In this document: positions 36,434-47,782 of the stretch, in pieces | Position numbering within the stretch: the first letter of the stretch is position 1 | Layout of the letters: every line of letters starts with the position of its first letter | Assembly (NCBI GenBank): GCA_945643635.1 | Contig: CALZFC010000060.1 | Location: 2,416,501-2,480,500 of the forward strand | Reading direction: 5' to 3' | DNA from: Allodiplogaster sudhausi | Lineage: Eukaryota; Nematoda; Chromadorea; Rhabditida; Diplogasteridae | Length of the DNA stretch: 64,000 nucleotides | Translations under genes and position numbers: made by a program | Notes under the pieces: generated by a model | Told to the model about the DNA's origin: nothing | What the model saw: the letters and a program-made list of their open reading frames with translations, nothing else | Databases searched by the model: none

Positions 36434-37742
36434 TTAAAGGAAGTGATGGGCACTCAAACTTTGCGTTACTTTTGCATTACACTGACAAGAAGAAAAAAAA
36501 AACGTTTTATAGTAAATATGAGCTTATTTCCTTCATAGTGCACGTTGGATTAAGAGAGCCTCTCCGTAAGACTCGACCACCGATGTATCAAGCCCTGCCC
36601 TGGGAATTTTTTTATTTTTAAAAAACATGGAAATCACATATCTTATACAACTCGACGAGCTCTTTAAAATGAGCATAAAATCAGTTCTGTATGTTTTTTT
36701 CCCTATGAACTACGTTACCGTAACCCTGAAAATTCATCCGACTGTAACTTCTTTAAAAGTTTGTTTTAAAAAGTTATGAAGATACCGTTCGGTAGTTTTT
36801 TATAAGCCCAAAATTTCATCTGGAGAAGTTTTTTGTGAAAAAATTTTTTTGACCAAAATAATTGACCTCAAACTTTTTGACGAGTCATATTGAACCTTTA
36901 TGGTCATTTCTACACCTCGGCTCCCTGTTCAGAAGAAAGAGCATAAAATTTGCTACAAAATAAGATCCTTTCAAAAGAAATTCGAGCGTACCAACTTTTT
37001 CTATATCTTAGGAAACGCGCGCAACGGGGGGTGAGCGTTCACTTAGGAGGGGGGGGGGGGGGGTGAGGAGTCGGAAATGCATAGATCCACACTCCTCGTC
37101 CGCGGCAAACGTTTTCGCGCCATCACGTTCATCCCGTTCCTTGACCATTTACATTTTATATCATTTATCTGACTTGCACAGAGCAGGGACAAAGTTCTTA
37201 CAATTTATTATTTCTGAAGGATCTTTTTTCTGTAAATTTGATTTTGACCTGTATAAACAAGCTCAAATGTTTCAGCCAGTCCTTATACTACTCTATTTCA
37301 CTTTCCACAGCTTTTTCTTCGACTACAAGTACGATGACGAAATTTGCTAAAAAGTGAGTTACTTTCAAAATATTTTATTCCCACGAAGTTATGCAACTTC
37401 TCATGAGGTTTTTGGGCGATATGTTTTCCGCGATATGGTTTGAGCAGATGCAATTTGTTCAAAGATGCATAATAAAATGCAACACGCGTTTCTCATTCGA
37501 GAGGTCGCTACTTTTGCCTATATTCGGATGAAATAATTACATAATTATCTACTGCGTGCTAATGATATCCATTGCATCAACTATACACATGCATATATGT
37601 ACATACATATATGCCACGCCCATCATGAAAACACTTTATTTTTTCGCTACTGTGCTATGTGCAAGCGACATGTTTTCAAATCAATTGCCTACTTTTATAG
37701 GATTATGTGCATACATATGTATTTCTTTGTTACAGGTTCATA

Positions 37743-40700
37743 ATGTTCTCCGGGATATTTATGCTACTTCTAGCAGCAGCCTATGGTGCTCCAAGAGGGA
37801 GATACAAGCGAGGCGATGATCCTGTCAATTTTGTTCAAGCTGATGCAACCATGGTGGAGGAGCAGAGCCAAGAGCACTGCTATTTCAATGTTCTTCGCAC
37901 AACAGCCATGGAAACCAAGGAGAGAGCAGAAGTTTCGATGGTTTCAACAGATTGTGAAGGAGCTCTTAAAAGGTATGAGTTGTTCGACTAACAAATAACT
38001 TCCAGTTAAAATGTTTTTACAGAATGATCGATCTGAGAAATGAGGATCTAGAGCACACCTACGGCACAGCAAACATGATTGACTTGATACTAACCCGAGG
38101 GGCCGGAGAGTTTCAGTGGGATCATAACAATGAAGCGGAGGTTGTAAATTTCATAGACAAACCTGTGTATATGCGACTATTTCAGCTACAAGGAATCGGC
38201 AGAAGGCTGATCTGCGAAAAACATGTCAGCGAGCTTGCAACCGAATGGGACAATCCATACAAGTATCGTCACTACATGCGAAGAAGAGATAATAATCGGA
38301 AAGTTTGCTCGCTGCCACCACCATTCTCCTCCATACATGGAATAGGTTTGAAACACGACTAGAACACCGTACACGTATTTGTGGTTTAGAGCCGAGAGCA
38401 AAGTACCCCATTTCGACAAGGAACGAACGTGTGACAAGAGATGAAGCTCACGCGGTTCTCCACTATGAGCATTTCCTTATTCACCCAGGACTGCGTACGC
38501 TTTTAGCTTCTGCTAAAACCTGACGAATAACAAGAAATTTTAGCTGTCTGCGCTACGCATAAACAGCAGTTGAAGAAGCTTGCCGTCCAGCATGCTGTTC
38601 AAGAAGCCGGCTTCAAATTCAGCCCTCCTCTCGTGGGCAATCGCTTCTACGGAACACCTGATGTCACGACCGACATTCAGGACTACCAATGTCATTCCCA
38701 AGGAGATGATCCTTCCTACTTTCCAGAGGAAGAAGCCCCTCCGATGAAACGAACCAAATCAGTCGTTGATGCGACAAAGAAAGCAGCCTTTATCAACTAC
38801 CTCAACACACTAGGAATCAAGCAAATGGAGCGGCGGAAAGATTTCAAAGATCTGGAAGAGAGATCGCAACGTAGAAAGGCTCAAAATCTTGTCACTGCTT
38901 TTGGTGTTGCGTATGACATATTTGCCCCCGATTCTCCATCGAAATTGAAAGAAATGGTAATCTCGTCAAGCTATGAGGGATTTTACGAACGCGAGAGGAG
39001 CAACAAGTATGAGGCGTTGATGTAAACGATCGTTGACCAGTATTATGCAGCAGCAACGCGAGGAGAGAAATTGCACATTCTCTCAATGATTGCACCATCG
39101 GTTTCGATGCAAGAAATTCAACGCTACCTTCCCGGACTCTCAAGATATTTCTATACAAAATCGAAGAAGCTCGCAATTCGTGGACGGGAGCCACCACGGC
39201 TAGTTGAACGTACGCGTACTCGATATAACACCCACAGTGTCAACAAGTTCATCGAGTTTCTTACCAGGTTAAAATAACTTTGCATCCTTTTGCAAATATT
39301 GCACATGTATATCACACAGATGTATTTACCATGAGCTAATTTCAGCTACAAAGTGTCCACAACTCTTCCCTTCGGGACTAGAAAGGCCAAGTTATCGGAT
39401 GGGACAAATTTGAATATCCAAACACTTTGCGCCTCCAGACAGCGTCGGAGATAATACATCTATTCAAAACGTATGTTTATCGAATATTGCAATCATAGTA
39501 TCTTGTTCCTGATATATTTATTTACTTTGTAGGGAAATGCAGGACAACGACGACGAGCCATTTTCCTTGAGTGATTCATCGATGTACCGGATCATCAGGA
39601 TCTGTGGAGCTACAAAAAGGAAGGCACTACAAGGCGTAGATTTTTTCGTCGCCGAAGCTATGGAAGTTAGCATCATCAAGCGAATTTTTCAGACATATAG
39701 CACACTATGAACACTCATGACAACATATATTAAGGGTGTGGATGATGCCCTTGCCATATTAGACGATCTGCTTCAAAGTGAAGATATAGACATGAGCTGG
39801 CACTCCACACTGAAGAGGAGACTTTTGGAGGGAAAGCAATACCTCAGAACGGATTACAAGGTCCATTATTTTAAGTTTTTTTTTAAATACCTTGTTTCTA
39901 ATATAGGTTATATGTATGTAAGTTCACATAAAACCGGCCTCGCGAGTTGCTGATCACTGCAACAAACACGCTTTAAGCGACCCGGTTGATACCGCATTCT
40001 CAGAAGAATGTTTCAGCGATGAGGAAGAAAACTTGCACCAACATGATATGCTGTGTGAACGGTATAGTCTTTTCACACCTTATTTATTTCACGCCATTAA
40101 CCTCATCATCAGGTGTGAATCGCTGCAAATCGTCCTGGGAGATTTACAACAGACGGTCATTGAACTGGTGACATCAACAGATGTAGCAGCGAAAAGGACT
40201 GGAGGGCTTGCTATGAAAGCAAAACATCAAAATATGGAGCGACACCTCAATGACATCTACCGCATAAACAACGGCATAAACGAACTAAAGAGGCATCAAT
40301 TGAGAACCGCCGCGAGCGAACGAGATCGAACCAAGATTGTCCAAGAACTTCGTGATAATCACGCCCTCATTACGCTCGATTGGGCAATGAAATTGCTACC
40401 AATGTATTCAAGAGAAAAAACCACTGATTTTTTCGGAAAAAGAGGATTTTCCTGGCATATTTCCCACATACTAGCCCGAAGAAATGGTGATTACGTGCAG
40501 CACACGATGTACCATGTTCTGGGCAGCGAAATTCAGGTGAGTACAATTATTGCATAATGTATGCTAGTAAACGAAGAAAAAATTACATTCTCAGGATACT
40601 GTGGCGGTCACGGCAATTGTAAACCACACACTGCACATCTTATCTGCAGTTGGAATCACTCACGTCACTCTACGGAGCGACCAAGCAGGTTGACAGCTAA

Positions 40701-42097
40701 AAAGAATGAGTACAAGTATGGAAAACAGTTGCGTTTTTTATTCAGGTTGCTACAAAGCTGCATCCACGATAGGAAGTATGAAAGAAATTTCCCGCATCTC
40801 TGGAGTGAGGATCTCTGGCTACTTCTTCTCCGAAGCTCAAGCAGGGAAAGGGCCTTGCGACCGAATGAGTGCACTTGCCAAACGAAAACTTCGTGACTTC
40901 ACCGATAAAGGCAACGACGTAACTACTCCTCAAGAAATTCTGGAGGGGATTACACACGGCAAGCAGCTTCGCGGAGTCTCGGTATTCACTGGAAATATCA
41001 TCAATGGAGCTAATTCTAAATCAAAGATAGCAGGAATCCGGAATTATAACTCCTTCATCTTTCACGATTCTTATTTCAAAGTCTATCGGTATTCAACGAT
41101 TGGCTCAGGGAAGATGATAGGTTACGAATCGGTCACGCACAATCTGGGGGAGTATGAGCAAGAATAATCAGGAGGATGCGTGCATACGAAGACCGACTGC
41201 GTCTTCTGGGCTGAAATTGGATCACGAAAACGACAGAGCGAGAAAGAAGAATGTCCTCTTCAAGAGGCAGAAGAAGAAGATGGATGTGATGCTCCAGAAG
41301 ATGCATTGGTGTCCGATGTGCCGACAACCGAATCATGCGGGAGTAGTGCTCATCTTTATAGGTGCCCTGAGGAGTCCTGTACCTCCGAGTTTCTTCACTC
41401 TTCAAACCTTGAAAAACACGTTCTTCTCGGCAAACACAAGCTTGTCTCCGAGAGATTAACATTCCGTGATTATGCGCTCAGGCAGTATGGGCAGTGCCTC
41501 GAAAGCGTGCTTCCGAACCCGGCTTACAGCGAAGTTGCTGATGCTGTCCTATCTGTTGCCGCTGTAACAGACTCCGGGCTACGCCTACAACAAGGCTGGG
41601 CAGTTCGGAAACGTAAGACCTCAGCGCGACTTCCAAAGAGTTCTAAGGACTATGTCATAGACGCTTTCAACGACGGTCTAAGGAGCGGTAGGAAGCAAGA
41701 TCCACGTCAACTCGAGAAGAAAATGCGAGTCGAAGTTAACCATGAAGGGAATCTCAGGTTTTCTCCTTCTGAGCTGCTCAACTATCAGCAGATCGCCAGC
41801 ATGTTCAGCAATCTCGCGTCAAAGAAAAGAAATGCAAATTCGATTGAAGCCGATGCAACAACAATAGCACCTACTCTCGCTGATGAAGAAACCTATGCTC
41901 TTGATGAACTGTTCGAAGGAGAGGGAGAGATAGAAGAAGAATATAAGTCAGAGCCAATGTTTGGAAACGACTTTGATGAGCTGCGCGACCAGTTTGAGGG
42001 CGACATACACGAGGAAGATGATGCTCCTGATCCAAAGCGATTTTACTACAATAGAGAAGGCGAGTCCAGTCACCATGAACATGACGAACATAAATGA
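37743..42097 (+). pseudogene. Decayed DNA-transposon gene: RNase H-fold (DDE) protein with C2H2 finger
   Basis: Long open stretches join into one protein of roughly 1,200 residues. N-terminal Cys/His segments come first (LICEKHVSELATEW; ATHKQQLKKLAVQHAV), then KALQGVDFFVAEAME and ADHCNKHALSDP. The catalytic-like core follows. LDWAMKLLPMYSREKTTDFF and GKRGFSWH hold the first Asp (about 40,380). LRSDQAGCYKAAS spans a short intron at 40,690-40,746 and holds the second Asp. FSEAQAGKGPCDR holds the Glu (about 40,830). The C-terminus has CPEESCTSEFLHSSNLEKH, a C2H2 finger, and GRKQDPRQLEKKMR with YQQIASMFSNLASKK. It resembles a large family of unnamed proteins in cnidarians, fish and nematodes. Lesions: TAA at 39,023-39,025, a one-base deletion at about 39,415, and TAA at 41,165-41,167. 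The DDE reading is my inference from motif order. Confidence 0.65.
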
Positions 42098-42539
42098 AGT
42101 TGTCTGGCGGCATGGAATAATTTTTTTTCTTTTATTTTGATTTTCTGACGACTTGCTTGCATAATATTATTTTCACTATCCATCGTTGTACAAAAGATTT
42201 TCCATTTTCTACATGCCAATAAAAATCTGCCTACTTGACCTCATTGTCAGCTCATTGCAAGAATCTGTACATCATTCAGTTCTAATTGCCATACAGATTA
42301 TTATGCAACTATTGCATTCAATTATACTCAAAGAGAAATGAATGAGAAATGCATGTTGCACCTTATTATGCAATATCTTTTAGCACATTGCATCTGCTCA
42401 AACCCAAACATGAAGGCAGTTCAGCACGTGTCTTGTAGAATTGAAAAAATTCGTAGAAATTAATTTGGAAAGTTACTCAACTTATAGCAATGCTCGTGCT
42501 CGATCTTGTGATCTAATAGATTTTTGTGATATTTTCCCT

Positions 42540-44601
42540 GCTCTGTGCAAGTCAGATAAATGATATAAAATGTAAATGGTCAAGGAACGGGATGAACGTG
42601 ATGGCGCGAAAACGTTTTCCGCGGACGAGGAGTGTGGATCTATGCATTTCCGACTCCTCACCCCCCCCCCTACTAAGTGAACGCTCGACCCCCGTTACGC
42701 GCGTTTCCTAAGATATAGCAAAAGTTGGTACGCTCGAATTTCTTTTGAAAGGATCTTAATTTGTAGCAAATTTTATGCTCTTTCTTCTGACCAGGGAGCC
42801 AAGGTGTAGAAATGACCGTAGGGATTCAATATGACTCGTTAAAAAGGTTGAGGTGATTATTTTTGGCCAAAAACAGCTTTCACAAAACACTTCTTTGAAT
42901 GAAATTGAAAGGGCATGCAAAGAGCTACCGAATAATATCTGTGATTGCGCGAAAACGTTATCCGCGGCAGAAATGTGGGTCGAACTATTTCCGACTCCTC
43001 ACCCCCCCCCCCTCCTAAGTGAACGCTCACCCCCCGTTGCGCGCGTTTCCTAAGATATAGAAAAAGTTGGTACGCTCGAATTTCTTTTGAAAGGATCTTA
43101 TTTTGTAGCAAATTTTATGCTCTTTCTTCTGAACAGGGAGCCGAGGTGTAGAAATGACCATAAAGGTTCAATATGACTCGTCAAAAAGTTTGAGGTCAAT
43201 TATTTTGGTCAAAAAAAATTTTTCACAAAAAACTTCTCCAGATGAAATTTTGGGCTTATAAAAAACTACCGAACGGTATCTTCATAACTTTTTAAAACAA
43301 ACTTTTAAAGAAGTTACAGTCGGATGAATTTTCAGGGTTACGGTAACGTAGTTCATAGGGAAAAAAACATACAGAACTGATTTTATGCTCATTTTAAAGA
43401 GCTCGTCGAGTTGTATAAGATATGTGATTTCCATGTTTTTTAAAAATAAAAAAATTCCCAGGGCAGGGCTTGATACATCGGTGGTCGAGTCTTACGGAGA
43501 GGCTCTCTTAATCCAACGTGCACTATGAAGGAAATAAGCTCATATTTACTATAAAACGTTTTTTTTCTTCTTGTCAGTGTAATGCAAAAGTAACGCAAAG
43601 TTTGAGTGCCCATCACTTCCTTTAAAGGAGGGCGATCACCGAAAAATATTTAATTAGGGTTCGAATTGCTGCGTCTACCCTGTGATTCCTCACTGTGCTC
43701 TTTCGCAGATCGCACAAACCCGTTGCGTGAAAATAGCATGCGCGAATGAGAGTGCGAATGGCCGCGGCAATTTGAAAAATCACATAATTTTTCAGTGACC
43801 GTCCTCCTTTAAAATTACTTCTAGTTAGAAAGCGCACAAAAATGAATTACGATGACTTTTATGAATATTTTAATTCTTGACCATTTTTATGCATTTTCTG
43901 TTTCATAATAATTTATTTGGACATTTCAACTATTTTAATTCACTTTTAGCTTATGTATGTACATGCATATATGAATGTACATATGCACATACATAGAGAA
44001 TTTAGCCGTGATATAACGACAAATTTGTGCGACATGTATGTGTGTACTATTAATGCATTTTCTCGAGTGCATTGCTCTCACTGTAAGCCATGGATGTTAA
44101 CTTGTTGTCTACAAATCCTTTCTATTCCCGAGTTTCATTCGTCACCATTCCCACTCGAATCAAAAAAAAAACCACGCACAGTTTTGGAATATATTAGTCA
44201 AATTTTGTTCGTAAACCAGACGAAAATCTTCTCGAAAACAATAAATAATTTATTCAATGTGAAACAACATCGACACTCTCCATCCTCTCCTCTATCCCCT
44301 CGCGACTGTCATGGCTGCTGCGGCTGAAGCGGCCGCAGCCGATGAGGCGGCAGCAATGGCGTCGGCGAATGATGCGACTGCCGGAGCCGAGCCATAGCCG
44401 GAAAGGGAACCGGAGCCGGAGCCGGAGTCGGCAGCCGCCGTTGCGCAATACGATGCACACTCGGCGTCGCTCGGAGAAGTGACAACGGGTAGGCCGGCGG
44501 CCTTTAGAATAAGACCCATGTTCATCTATGTACATATCTAGCTCATTCAACCTATGTAACCGTTTTGTCTCTCTCCTCTCCGACTCTTTCTCTCTCCTTC
44601 T

Positions 44602-44650
<49 letters not shown>

Positions 44651-45045
44651 TTCCCTCTCCCTTCCACTCGCTCCCTCACTCTTCTCCTTCGCTCAAAGAT
44701 AGCCGCGACGGCGTGTCTCTTCTTGCGGCCATATCCTCCACCGCAGCAGCACGGGTTGCAGCAGCACTGCGCGCGCACCGGTAGAATGGCCTGAAGAAGG
44801 CAATATGCGCATGGTTACGGTATTTAATTATCGATTATCGATGTCTAGAAAAGAAAGATATTTCCGAGTGCCCGTACAACTCCGCTGGTGCAGCCGCATC
44901 CGCAGCCGCCGCCGCCAAAGCCGCCGCCATAGCCGCCGCCGTAACCGCCGCCGCCACCGCAGCAGCAGCACTGTCGGACGGGGGTCAAGAGAATCTGGAG
45001 CAAATGTTGTACACTTTTCACATTTAACTGTAATCATCATAATTT
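42540..45045. repeat. Right arm of large palindrome
   Basis: This is the inverted partner of 35,014-37,186. It contains an extra, diverged tandem copy of about 350 bp: 42,600-42,940 repeats the sequence found at 42,950-43,285, including the C-run, TCCTAAG and AAGTTGGTACGCTCGAA. The right arm is therefore longer. Its outer limit lies in intron 3 of P7. Confidence 0.8.
43626..43808. mobile_element. MITE with TTAA flanks (right-arm copy)
   Basis: Mirror copy of the element at 36,251-36,433. Confidence 0.7.
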
Positions 45046-45989
45046 ATGAAGATTAAACAAAGAATTATTGTCTATTTCACACTCTAGTCGGATAGAAAAC
45101 AAGAGAAATTTCTAACCGACGGCGGCTGACAGCAGCAACCACATCCACCGCCACCGCCGCAGCCGCCGCCGCCGAAACCGCCACCGCCACCGCCGCCGCA
45201 GCAGCACGACTGCACCGGAGTGAGTATCACCTGAGAACATTGCTTATTGTTAGAGGATGACGATCACCGACGAATGGACGGAAACAAAATTTTTTTTTAG
45301 TCACCGACAAATTATAAAAGTACGTTCGAATTGCCGCGTTCACCCTGCGAGCAGGAGGCACTCTCTTTCTCATGTGCTCTTTCGCTGGACGCACAAACTC
45401 GCTGAGTGAAAATAGCATTCGCGAATGAGAGTGCGAAGGGCAGCGGTAAGTTAAAATCTCGCAATAAATCTTCAGTGATTGCCCTCCTTTAAGTGTTAAG
45501 AAAAAGGAGCAGCTTAAAGGAGCACAAAACTCAACCGCTATCTATTTGAATTTTTCTGAATATTATAGTCATGTCTCTCTAAATGTTTTTTTGCCCTCGT
45601 GCCACTCAAACAAATTGAGTCTTTGACTCGTTTAAATGCCCAAACAACATCACCTTAGTGCCGCAGCACGGATTGCAGCAGCATCGCTTGACGCGCTCCA
45701 ACGCTTTCGTCGCGGTCGTGACGGCCGAAGCAATGGCGGCATCATTCAACGGAGCGAGATACGAGGAAGGAGCGGCGGGCACTCGGGTCAAGGGTGGGAT
45801 GGCCTGTAGCAATACATATTGTTGGATTTAAAATGAGGATACATTGTAGGTAAGTACATAGTAAAATGCATTTAACTATAAGCAAGAGATAAATGTGATG
45901 AAAACAGATAAGATAATCTCAAAGGCATAAACTTGTACCTGAACAACTGCGGCAGCACAGAAGAGCGCCAGCGATACTGCTGCGAGCAT
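44292..45989 (-). CDS. P7: secreted Cys/Gly-rich multi-exon precursor
   Basis: The model is complement(44292..44501, 44680..44790, 44878..44994, 45117..45230, 45654..45803, 45939..45989), 250 aa, all phase 0. It has signal peptide MLAAVSLALFCAAAVVQ, pro-region AIPPLTRVPAAPSSYLAP, RVKR before CCCNPCC, VILTPVQSCCCGGGG, ILLTPVRQCCCCGGGG with Tyr/Phe-spaced Gly repeats, QCCCNPCCCGGGYGRKKR, and a last exon with DAECASYCATAAAD followed by Ser-Gly and Ala-rich sequence. It shares the exon plan of P1-P6 and links them to genes A-C. Exons 4-6 lie inside the palindrome arm, so they are duplicated in inverse orientation at 35,067-35,767. It is apparently intact. Confidence 0.85.
45254..45488. mobile_element. 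Diverged MITE in P7 intron 2
   Basis: The right end GATTGCCCTCCTTTAA and the left AGGATGACGATCACCG match the ends of the palindrome MITE. The inner part shares AATTGCCGCGTTCACC and GAAAATAGCATTCGCGAAT. Confidence 0.6.
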
Positions 45990-46117
45990 GTCTGCCTCTT
46001 AGAGATCTCTAAGAGTCAAGTGGACAACACAGATGATGACTACTATCAGATGAGAGGAGGCAGAAGAGAGCAGAAGCAGAAGAAGTTGACTGTGGTCAGG
46101 GAGGTGAAGATCGCGCC

Positions 46118-46125
46118 CTTTTATA
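46118..46125 (-). promoter_or_regulatory. TATA box of P7
   Basis: The minus strand reads TATAAAAG about 130 bp upstream of the ATG. Confidence 0.6.
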
Positions 46126-46349
46126 CGAGTCACATGGGCATCCCCCGTGGCAGTGAGCCAACGCGGAAGCCCTTTCCTCTTTCCTCTGCCGCCCGCCGAT
46201 TGGCAAACGTTCTCGGAGACACAGGGCACGGCTCATTCATTGGCGAAGAGGTCTACTTTCTATCGGGCGAGTACAATGCTCTGATTGTTAGAGGAAAAAA
46301 CGTGGACTGCTCTCGGTCGCCACAGTCTTGGTCTTGCGATACACATGTC

Positions 46350-46476
46350 TAGCGAGAGAGTAGACTGTGGGCAGAGAAAGAGAGGGAGAGAGAGAGAGAA
46401 CGAAAAGTGGACAAAATGCGTGGGCGAATTTGAGGAGACAGACTGACGCACTGCGGTTTGCGTGGTCTTCGGGCCT

Positions 46477-46523
<47 letters not shown>

Positions 46524-47258
46524 TACTCTCACTCTTACTCTTCTATCGGGCACAATTTGAAAGACTGTGTATGCTCACACTACATTCAGACACCGATTTC
46601 TTACCCGGCTGGTCACTCTCCCCTTCTCTCTCCCTTTCTACCCTCTCTCTCTCTCTATCTCTCTCTCTCTCTCTCTCTCTCGCTGTCCCTCTCTCTCTCT
46701 CGCTTTCCCTCTCTCTCTCTCTCTCTCTCGCTGTCCCTCTCTCTCTCTCGCTTTCCCTCTCTTTCTCACTCTCTCCCTCCCTCCTTGTCCTGCTCAGCCG
46801 ACTCCCTTTGTTCCATATGTCTCGCTAGGACTTGTCGACTTCCGGATCGAACCTCAGCAAGAACGAAATGGAGCACATTACTGTTTTTGTTACTTGCTGC
46901 CATGCATATATGTATATGTAGCACCAGAACTGTTCTCTCTTCGGGGAAATCATTATGTAGTGATTATGATGTCAATAAAGTGTTATACTAAACAAATTGA
47001 ATAATTTCTCTTTTTACAAGTTCATGTCTCAGCTGTAATCTCTTTTAATGTAATTAGAGTAGGTAATTATGCAAATAGAGCTGCTGCCGTTATACTTCCA
47101 GAATCACTCTCTCACTCTCTCTCAACATACGTTTAAATCCGCGAACAATTTTACTGTGGTTACTAGTAAACATGAAGATGATTTAAAATCAACGTTTATC
47201 CATGGCATTACATGTATGTACAGACATTCTTCATAGCATAGTCTCATTCTACTACACT
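46350..47258. repeat. CT/GA microsatellite-rich spacer
   Basis: Long (CT)n arrays (about 46,480-46,520 and 46,640-46,770) are followed by AT-rich sequence. Open frames here are Ser-Leu repeat translations, and no gene is seen. Confidence 0.75.
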
Positions 47259-47734
47259 TCAAGCCTGGCGCGCAGACATTGCCATGGCGGCCGCACGCGA
47301 CGCGGCAGCGGATGCGGCGGCGATTTCATCAGCAAACGCGTCCTTCTTTGAAGCCGCAGCAGCATCCGCAGCGCGACCGCAACGCGCCGCGCAGAGTGCC
47401 TTGCAGTCGGCTGACTGCTGCAAGTAGCGGATTTAAATGTCTTCTTTCTCCACTCCTCATCTTCCCATTTTTGAAGTATCCACCGAGATATGCCTTTCTC
47501 GTGAATTATATGTAGCCAGACGTCACCCAGTTAGAAATAAGCATGTGAAATTATGTATCTGCAATTTGATAGGTAAACAGTTCTCTTCTTACCCTGACCA
47601 ATTCATAATCTTTCTCGCCAACTCTTTCATACTGCTCATACTACACATGACTCCTTCACACTCTGCCCCTTTGATCATCTCCCTCTCTCTCTCTCTCTCT
47701 CTCTCGCTTTCATCCTCTCTTCCTCACACACGCA

Positions 47735-47782
<48 letters not shown>

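Larger units (their letters stand above)
35014..37186. repeat. Left arm of large palindrome
   Basis: It is a reverse-complement match to 42,540-45,045. Coordinates sum to 80,059 over most of the arm and to 80,061 beyond a 2-bp difference in a GA run. The arms look nearly identical out to about 37,060; the innermost 150 bp match a more distant copy at about 42,530-42,700. The arm carries exons 4-6 of P7 and a 183-bp MITE. Confidence 0.85.

Noticed and set aside
35014..45045. Maverick/Polinton-type element because of the long inverted repeats
   Set aside because: No DNA polymerase B, integrase, protease, ATPase or capsid-like gene; the arms contain host gene exons and the only coding region is a DDE-like protein.
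46367..46828. Long Ser-Leu open frames, also at 6,500-6,830 and 58,250-60,890
   Set aside because: Translations of CT/GA microsatellites, open in several frames on both strands.
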